This document shows positions 58,621 through 64,000 of a DNA stretch of 64,000 nt, piece after piece. This stretch comes from Longispora albida DSM 44784 (lineage in GTDB: Bacteria; Actinomycetota; Actinomycetes; Mycobacteriales; Micromonosporaceae): NCBI RefSeq assembly GCF_000379825.1, contig NZ_KB903814.1, positions 818,322 to 882,321 of the forward strand. Direction: 5' to 3'. Within the stretch, counting starts at the first letter, position 1. Each line of letters starts with the position of its first letter. A model generated the notes under the pieces. The model worked only from the letters and a program-made list of their open reading frames with translations, searched no databases and was not told the origin of the DNA. Made by a program: the position numbers and the translations under genes.

Positions 58621-59664
58621 TCAGCGGCGGGCGGTTTCCCGCCGGGCGCGTACGGCCCTGGCGAGCACGTCCAGCTGGTCCGTGGTGTGTTCCCAGCTGA
58701 GGCAGGCGTCCGTGATGCTCCTGCCGTACTCCAGGCGGCCTGGCCGGATCGGCTGCGCGCCCTCGGCGAGGAACGATTCGATCATGATGCCGGCCAGGCC
58801 GTGCTGCCCGGCGGCGAGCTGGCCGGCCAGGTTATCGATCACGACCGGCTGGCGGCGGTGGTCCTTGCCGCTGTTGCCGTGTGAGGCGTCGACGACCACC
58901 GTCTCGCGCAGGCCCGCGCCCCTCAGCAGCTTGAGTGCGGCACCGACGGACGTGGCTTCGTAGTTGGGGCCGGTGCGCTCGCCGCCGCGCAGGACGACAT
59001 GCCCGTGCGTGTTGCCGTGGCTGCGGATCACGGCAGGCTCGCCCTCGTCGCCCAGCCCGGCGAAGACATGCCCGGCCGATGCTGCTTGCACGGCGTGGAC
59101 AGCGGGGCCCACGTCGCCCGACGTCGCGTTCTTGAACCCGACCGGCATCGGCAGCCACGATCCGAGCTGCCGGTGCGGCTGGCTCTCCACGGTGCGGGCG
59201 CCGATGCAGCCCCAGGAGACCAGGTCCGCCAGGTACCCGGCGAGCATCGGGTCGACGAACTCGCAGGCCAGCGGCAGCCCGGCGCCGTGCGCGGCGAGCA
59301 GGAACTTGCGGGAGATCCGCAGCCCGGTGTCGAGGTCGCTGCCGCCGTCGAGCCCCGGGTCGGTGAGCATGCCCTTCCAGCCGACGATCGTGCGGGGCTT
59401 CTCCAGGTACGCGCGCATCACGATCAGCAGGTCGGCCCGATGCGCGGCGGCGGCGGAGGCGAGCCTGCGGGCGTAGTCGAGCCCGGCGATCGGGTCGTGA
59501 ATGGAGCAGGGACCGGCGAGGACAAGGAGCCGGTCGTCCTCGCCGTCGAGGATGGCCCGGATCTCGGCCCGCTGCCGGAGGATCCGGTCCGGCGCGTCCA
59601 GCGGCAGGCCAGAGCGCAGCTCAGTGGCCGTGACCAGCCTGCGGTCCGCCTCCAGAGTGATCAT
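58621..59664 (-). CDS. 3-deoxy-7-phosphoheptulonate synthase, AroG/F/H class
   Basis: The 347-residue type I DAHP synthase has LVLAGPCSIHDPIAGLDYAR, RAYLEKPRTIVGWKGMLTDP, the GARTVESQPHRQLGS segment, PVGFKNATSGDV, SHGNTHGHVVLRGG and VVDASHGNSGKDHRRQP. It condenses PEP and erythrose-4-phosphate in the first shikimate-pathway step. Many actinomycetes use a plant-like type II enzyme for primary metabolism and keep type I copies in natural-product regions, so this may serve a secondary pathway. ATG 59664 lacks a ribosome site of its own; it overlaps the stop of a 15-codon upstream ORF, which has one. Confidence 0.93.
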   Translation of the reverse strand: MITLEADRRLVTATELRSGLPLDAPDRILRQRAEIRAILDGEDDRLLVLAGPCSIHDPIAGLDYARRLASAAAAHRADLLIVMRAYLEKPRTIVGWKGMLTDPGLDGGSDLDTGLRISRKFLLAAHGAGLPLACEFVDPMLAGYLADLVSWGCIGARTVESQPHRQLGSWLPMPVGFKNATSGDVGPAVHAVQAASAGHVFAGLGDEGEPAVIRSHGNTHGHVVLRGGERTGPNYEATSVGAALKLLRGAGLRETVVVDASHGNSGKDHRRQPVVIDNLAGQLAAGQHGLAGIMIESFLAEGAQPIRPGRLEYGRSITDACLSWEHTTDQLDVLARAVRARRETARR

Positions 59665-59708
59665 GTCAGCGGCCCGGCCAGGCCCGTGCGTACCTGCAAC
59701 TCGGTCAC
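59661..59708 (-). CDS. Tiny upstream ORF overlapping the DAHP synthase start
   Basis: A GTG at 59708 preceded by AGGAG encodes 15 residues (VTELQVRTGLAGPLT). Its TGA overlaps the DAHP synthase ATG (ATGA, 59661-59664). It carries the only good ribosome site ahead of the enzyme, so it may drive coupled translation. It has no aromatic codons, so classical aromatic-amino-acid attenuation is unlikely. Confidence 0.45.
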   Translation of the reverse strand: MTELQVRTGLAGPLT

Positions 59709-59865
59709 CTTCTCCTGCTCCCGTGGTGCGGTCTCGGCGCTGTACTCCCCGGAGCGGATCCACCCTGACTGCCGACCGGAGCTGGCGGCGCTGCCGGCCC
59801 CAGCGTACCCGCCGGAACGCGGCGCACCGGTTCCCGTGTCGGATGCACAACCCTGCACACACGGA

Positions 59866-60867
59866 TCAGCCGAGCAGCCTCGCCTCGCCGCGTACCCGCA
59901 GCGCGACCCGCTCCCCCGGTACGCGGCGGGGCATGCCGCCCAGCACCCGGGCTGACAGGGCCGTGCCGTCGTCGAGCCGGAGCAGGAGCAGCGCGTCGTG
60001 TCCGAAGAAGTCCTCGCGCTCCACAGTGGCCGCGACACCCTCGCCGGCCAGTTCGACCTGTTCGGGGCGGATCAGCACGGTCGCGGCGGCGGTGTCGGGG
60101 GCCGGGCACGGTACCTTGCCGAGCGCGGTGAGGGCCTGCCCGGCACGTACCTCGGCCGGCAGCAGCACCGCCTCGCCCACGAAACCCGCCACCCAGGCGT
60201 CGGCCGGGGTGCCGTACACGTCGGCAGGCGGGCCGCTCTGGACGATCCGCCCGCCACGCATCACGGCGATCCGGTCGGCCATCGACATCGCTTCGCCCTG
60301 GTCGTGGGTGACCAGCACGGCCGTCGCCCCGTCCGCGCGCAGGGCCGCCCGGATGTCGCGGCGCAGCTCGGCGCGCAGCCCGGCGTCGAGGGCACTGAAC
60401 GGCTCGTCGAGCAGGACCAGCGGCGGCCGGGGTGCCAGCGCCCTGGCGACGGCGACCCGCTGCTGCTGCCCGCCGGACAGTTCGTGGGGCATCCGCCTGC
60501 CGTATCCGGCGAGGCCGACGAGTTCGAGGACCTCCGCCGCCCGGCCGCCGCGCCGGTCAGCCCTGGGCAGGCCGTAGGCGACGTTCGCCGCGACGTCCAG
60601 GTGCGGGAAGAGCGCGCCTTCCTGCGGCACGACAGCGATCCGGCGCTTCTCCGGCGGCAGGGCCGTCACGTCCCGCCCGCCGACCAGGATCCGCCCGCTG
60701 TCCACCGTCGTGAATCCGGCGAGGCAGCGCAGCAGGGTGGTCTTCCCGCAGCCCGACGGCCCGAGGACCGCGGCCAGTTCGCCTTCCGGCACGCCGAGGG
60801 TCACCGTGTCGAGCGCGGTCACCTGGCCGAAAGCCTTGCGCAGCTCACGCACCTCAAGAGAGCTCAC
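59866..60867 (-). CDS. Iron ABC transporter ATPase (FbpC-like)
   Basis: The 333-residue ATPase has Walker A VLGPSGCGKTTLLRCLAGF, the signature ELSGGQQQRVAVARALAPRP and Walker B LVLLDEPFSALDAGLRAELR, then VLVTHDQGEAMSMADRIAVM. A C-terminal TOBE-like domain (VLIRPEQVELAGEGVAATVE) completes the Fbp/Pot/Sfu architecture. It powers uptake with the permease encoded just upstream; its ATG at 60867 overlaps the permease 3' end by 14 bp. It is the last gene of an SBP-permease-ATPase operon under an iron box. Confidence 0.93.
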   Translation of the reverse strand: MSSLEVRELRKAFGQVTALDTVTLGVPEGELAAVLGPSGCGKTTLLRCLAGFTTVDSGRILVGGRDVTALPPEKRRIAVVPQEGALFPHLDVAANVAYGLPRADRRGGRAAEVLELVGLAGYGRRMPHELSGGQQQRVAVARALAPRPPLVLLDEPFSALDAGLRAELRRDIRAALRADGATAVLVTHDQGEAMSMADRIAVMRGGRIVQSGPPADVYGTPADAWVAGFVGEAVLLPAEVRAGQALTALGKVPCPAPDTAAATVLIRPEQVELAGEGVAATVEREDFFGHDALLLLRLDDGTALSARVLGGMPRRVPGERVALRVRGEARLLG

Positions 60868-62356
60868 GGTAGTTTCCCCTCACGAGCAGCCAGGTTGGGA
60901 TCGCCGACAGGGCCACCAGGAGCGCGGCATAGGGTGCGGCTCCCGCGTATGCGCCGGCCGAGGTCTGCGTCCACAGCTCGGTGGCCAGGGTGTCCATGCC
61001 GGTCGGCCGCAGCATCAGCGTCGCCGCCAGCTCCTTCATGCAGGTCAGCATGACCAGCGCCGCTCCGGTGGCGATGCCCGGCGCGGTCAGCGGGATGGTC
61101 ACCGTCCGGAAGACAGACCAGGGTGTACGCCCCAGCGAACGCGCCACCTCCTCCAGCCCCGGCGGCGCCTGCGCGGCTGCGGCGTGCACCGAGCCCACGG
61201 CCAGCGGCAGGAACAGCACAGCGTACGCGAGGGCCAGCATCGTCGTGGTCTGGTACAGCGGATAGACCACGTGCACGCCGAAGGCGACCAGCGACAGGCC
61301 GATGACCAGGCCCGGCAGGCCGTGACCGGCATAGCTGACCCGTTCGAGCAGGCCGGGCAGCCAGCCGGAGCCGCGGACGGCGTAGAGGCCGACCGGGAGT
61401 GCCAGCAGGACGCTCAGCGCCGCGCCGAGGGCCGACACGCGCAGCGAGTTGCCGGCGGCCACGGCGACCTCGCCCAGCGGGTCGGCGCGGGACACGCCCT
61501 CGATCATGCGCTGGGCGAGGCTGAGGGCCGGTACGCCCAGGGAAAGGAACGCCACACCGGACAGCGCGCCCGCCAGCGGCCAGCGCCACGCACCCAGTTT
61601 TCGCTGCGGCGCCTGGTGCCGGGCACCGGAACCGACCCGGGCGTAGCGCGCGCCCCTGCGGCGGGTGGCCATCTCGCCGGCCAGCAGGGCGACGGTGAGC
61701 ACCACGAGCACCGTGGACAGCACCAGCGCTCCGGTCTTGTCGAAGCCGAGGTCGACGGCGGTGAAGATCGCGACGGTGAAGGTGTGGAACCGGGTCAGGG
61801 ACACCGCACCGAAGTCACTGAGGACGTACAGCGCGACGAGCAGCCCGCCGGCGGCGACCGCCGGCCGGATCTGCCGCAGCGTCACGCCGGTCAGTGTCCG
61901 CCACGGGCCGTGCCCGAGCGAGCGCGCGACCTCCTCCTGCGCCGGGTCGGCTCCGGCGAGCGCGGCGGCCACAGGCAGGTACACATACGGGTAGGAACAG
62001 AGCGTGAGCAGCAGAGCCGCGGCCCAGAACCCCTCGAAGGCGTCGACGGCCGCGATCCAGCAGAACCCGGCCACATAGGTCGGCACAGCCAGCGGCAGTG
62101 CGGCGAGCACGCCGAAGAACCGCCGGCCGGGCAGGTCGGTCCGCACCACCAGGTACGCGGTGCCGGCCCCGAGCACGAGGCACGCCGTGGTCACCACGGC
62201 GGCCAGCAGCAGGCTCCGGCTCGCCAGCAGCGCCACCCGTGTGGTCAGCAGCTCCTCGGCGACCCGCTCCCAGCCGGCCTCCGCGGTACGGATCAGCAGG
62301 TAGACCAGGGGCGTCACGGCCACGGCACCGGCGAGCAGCGCGCCGGCCGCCATCAC
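60854..62356 (-). CDS. Iron ABC transporter permease (FbpB-like, fused double domain)
   Basis: The 500-residue protein has about twelve membrane helices and two BPD_transp_1 domains in one chain. Two EAA loops are visible: EEVARSLGHGPWRTLTGVTL in the first half and EEVARSLGRTPWSVFRTVTI in the second. This is the FbpB/ThiP arrangement. GTG 62356 is used here. The frame stays open upstream to a CTG that reads TSHRSWTGAARRP, so the true start may be slightly earlier, close to the stop of the binding-protein gene. Confidence 0.92.
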   Translation of the reverse strand: MMAAGALLAGAVAVTPLVYLLIRTAEAGWERVAEELLTTRVALLASRSLLLAAVVTTACLVLGAGTAYLVVRTDLPGRRFFGVLAALPLAVPTYVAGFCWIAAVDAFEGFWAAALLLTLCSYPYVYLPVAAALAGADPAQEEVARSLGHGPWRTLTGVTLRQIRPAVAAGGLLVALYVLSDFGAVSLTRFHTFTVAIFTAVDLGFDKTGALVLSTVLVVLTVALLAGEMATRRRGARYARVGSGARHQAPQRKLGAWRWPLAGALSGVAFLSLGVPALSLAQRMIEGVSRADPLGEVAVAAGNSLRVSALGAALSVLLALPVGLYAVRGSGWLPGLLERVSYAGHGLPGLVIGLSLVAFGVHVVYPLYQTTTMLALAYAVLFLPLAVGSVHAAAAQAPPGLEEVARSLGRTPWSVFRTVTIPLTAPGIATGAALVMLTCMKELAATLMLRPTGMDTLATELWTQTSAGAYAGAAPYAALLVALSAIPTWLLVRGNYRELS

Positions 62357-62394
62357 CGGCCTGCGCGCCGCCCCGGTCCACGAGCGGTGACTGG

Positions 62395-63450
62395 TCAGGG
62401 TACGAGCCCCGAACCCTTGATGATCGCGATCGTCTGCTGGAGGGAGTCGAGATCGTTCAGGTCGACCTTCGGCGGGTTCAGATCCTTCAGGGACGGCAGG
62501 CCCGGCGCGGTGGCCACCCCGGCGACCAGCGGGTACTCGTAGGTCTGCTCGGCGAAGTACTTCTGGCCGTCGGCCGACAGCAGGTAGTCGACGAACTTGC
62601 GCACGTCGGGATCCTTCGCAGCCTGCTTGAGCACGCCCACGCCGGCCACGTTCACGAGCGCCCCGGGGTCACCGCCACGGAAGAAGTGCAGCTTGGCCTT
62701 CAGCCCGTCGGGCGTCGTGCCCTTCTCCTTGGCCTTCTCGTACACGTAGTAGTGGTTGACCAGGCCCGCGGCGAGCTTGCCCGAGTTCACGTCCTCCACG
62801 ATCAGCGCGTTGCCGGAACGGCTCTGCACGTCGTTGTCCTTCAGGTTCTTCAGGAACGCCTTCGCGGCGTCGTCGCCCTGCGAGACCCTGATCGCGGTGA
62901 CGAAGGACTGGAACGAACCGTTCGTCGGCGCGATCCCGATCTTGCCCTTCCACCTCGGGTCCTTCAGGTCGAACACCGTCTTCGGCAGGTCGGCGGCCTG
63001 CACCAGGTCGGAGTTGTACACCAGGACCCGCGACCGGCCGGTCACGCCGACCCACTGGTCGTTCGCCGCCCGGTACTCGGCCGGAACCTTGCTGGTCACG
63101 TCCTTGGGCAGCGCGGCGAACAGGCCTGCCTTGGCGACCGCGCCGAGCCCGCCGGCGTCCTGGGCGAAGTACAGGTCGGCCTTGGTCTTGCCGCCCTCCT
63201 CCAGCAGCTGGGCTGCGAGCTTGGCCGTGTCGTCGTACCTGACCTCGACCTTCACCCCGCTGGCCTTCTCGAAGTTCTCGATCAGTGGCTTGATCAGCTT
63301 CTCGGTCCGGCCACTGTAGATCGTGATCTTCCCGTCACCGGCCGGCGACGGCTCGGCGGTGGCTTCCTTACCGGAACCGGATCCGCAGGCGGCGAGGGCG
63401 AGCGCCGTGACGGCTGTGACGGCTGCGGCGAGCACGCGGGGTGTACGCAT
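62395..63450 (-). CDS. Ferric iron ABC transporter substrate-binding lipoprotein (FbpA-like)
   Basis: The 351-residue lipoprotein has a lipobox (ALALAACGSG) and the SBP_bac fold: KITIYSGRTEKLIKPLIENF, ADLYFAQDAGGLGAVAKAGL, VGVTGRSRVLVYNSDLV and LAAGLVNHYYVYEKAKEKGT. The adjacent tyrosines in NHYY match the iron-coordinating Tyr pair of FbpA. It should bind Fe3+ outside the membrane and hand it to the permease. ATG 63450 has GGAGG 7 nt upstream. An IdeR/DmdR-like iron box lies about 50 bp upstream. Confidence 0.93.
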   Translation of the reverse strand: MRTPRVLAAAVTAVTALALAACGSGSGKEATAEPSPAGDGKITIYSGRTEKLIKPLIENFEKASGVKVEVRYDDTAKLAAQLLEEGGKTKADLYFAQDAGGLGAVAKAGLFAALPKDVTSKVPAEYRAANDQWVGVTGRSRVLVYNSDLVQAADLPKTVFDLKDPRWKGKIGIAPTNGSFQSFVTAIRVSQGDDAAKAFLKNLKDNDVQSRSGNALIVEDVNSGKLAAGLVNHYYVYEKAKEKGTTPDGLKAKLHFFRGGDPGALVNVAGVGVLKQAAKDPDVRKFVDYLLSADGQKYFAEQTYEYPLVAGVATAPGLPSLKDLNPPKVDLNDLDSLQQTIAIIKGSGLVP

Positions 63451-63498
63451 CAACGATCCTCCATGGTAGTGGCAGATTAGGCACCCCCGAGTGCCAAC

Positions 63499-63517
63499 TT
63501 AGGGGAGGCTAACCATA
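63499..63517. promoter_or_regulatory. IdeR/DmdR-type iron box
   Basis: TTAGGGGAGGCTAACCATA (63499-63517) matches about 16 of 19 positions of the actinobacterial iron box TTAGGTTAGSCTAACCTAA. It lies just upstream of the ferric-binding protein gene. With iron, the regulator should bind and shut the transporter off. A TAATCT -10-like hexamer follows on the minus strand near 63474. Confidence 0.75.
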
Positions 63518-63751
63518 ACAACCCGGAGGGCGCAAGCCACTGGCCGCAATACGCCGTTCACCAGCTCACATCACGAAAGGTATTCGCATCACTACTCAAA
63601 ACCTTGTTCAGGGTAACGGCCGGCACTCATCCATATTGGACAATGAACCACGAGAAGCCGGCGGCCCGGCACACCGGAAGAAACAGAAAGCCCGCCACCC
63701 TGCGAACTTGAGTTCTAGTGGTCGTCGCAACACCCCAGTTCAGGGGATGCG

Positions 63752-64000
63752 ATGGATTTCGAGGTTCGTGAGGGTCGGGTGCCTCAGGGACGCAAGAAGC
63801 TGGTCGCGGAGCGGGAGGAATACTTCCGGCTCATGCAGCAGGGCTTCAGCGTTCGAGAGGCGTGCCGGATCGTCGGCGTCAACAGGCGGACCGGGCAGGA
63901 GTGGAGCAACGGGCGCCCGGAAGGACGGAAGAAGCCGTTTCGGCCGCCCGCGCATACCGCGCGGGCGGCCGCGCGTTTGCCGTCTCGGTCCGACCGGTAT
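63752..64000 (+). CDS. IS30-family transposase, N-terminal part (runs off window)
   Basis: 83 codons are visible and open to the window edge: MDFEVREGRVPQGRKKLVAE, REEYFRLMQQGFSVREACRI, VGVNRRTGQEWSNGRPEG. The helix-turn-helix and the Arg-rich stretch after it are typical of actinobacterial IS30 transposases; the rest of the gene lies outside. The element's left end is probably near 63717-63750 (AGTGGTCGTCGCAACACC), but the right end is not in view. Frame 63942-63970 contains a perfect 12-bp inverted repeat within the coding sequence. Confidence 0.8.
   Translation, partial: MDFEVREGRVPQGRKKLVAEREEYFRLMQQGFSVREACRIVGVNRRTGQEWSNGRPEGRKKPFRPPAHTARAAARLPSRSDRY

Overview
High-GC DNA with actinomycete-type genes throughout: a LAL-type LuxR regulator, DUF5937-ArsR, TetR and MocR regulators, mersacidin-type lanthipeptide genes, a hybrid PKS/NRPS and an IdeR/DmdR-like iron box. 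Many genes look leaderless: a TAnnnT -10 hexamer lies 6-7 nt before the start codon, with no Shine-Dalgarno site. I infer a filamentous actinobacterium and cannot name the genus. I found no rRNA, tRNA or CRISPR array.

Layout. 0-2.5 kb: membrane protein, TetR, VOC protein and a divergent kinase-like protein. 2.5-13.1 kb: a single ~3,394-residue megasynthase (FAAL-ACP-KS-AT-ACP-luciferase-like monooxygenase-C-A-PCP-C) plus a small membrane protein. 13.1-27.1 kb: a secreted NlpC/P60 cell-wall enzyme, O-methyltransferase, LysR, NAT/Nudix pair, SnoaL-like protein, rhodanese/cysteine dioxygenase pair, a GGDEF protein, PurU, an unusual cysteinyl-tRNA synthetase-like protein and an acyl-CoA synthetase. 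27.4-33.6 kb: a compact lanthipeptide locus (LanM, a mersacidin-like precursor, LuxR). 33.7-46.5 kb: methyltransferase, DinB, a flavin N-monooxygenase, a P450/ferredoxin pair, oxidoreductase/TetR, small binding-fold proteins, a GH5 hydrolase, a CPBP protease, an MraY outside any cell-wall cluster, and an ArsR-type regulator.

46.8-55.6 kb: FUSC transporter, K+/H+ antiporter, hydrolase, OsmC, EamA/MocR pair, GNAT and DsbA-like proteins. 55.7-58.2 kb: a 2.43-kb Tn3-family element with perfect 38-bp terminal inverted repeats (53 bp identical) and a TGATC target duplication. It carries transposase remnants, an I36-type secreted protein and a VOC protein. 58.6-63.5 kb: a DAHP synthase with a tiny overlapping upstream ORF, then a ferric-iron ABC transporter behind an iron box. 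The window ends inside an IS30-type transposase.

Two ~125-bp intergenic hairpins (42.0 and 58.3 kb) share conserved ends but have different, internally complementary stems. They look like copies of one uncharacterised repeat family. The best leads for new biology are the one-gene FAAL/PKS/monooxygenase/NRPS pathway, the minimal lanthipeptide locus with its unusual acidic C-terminal precursor tail, and this hairpin family.
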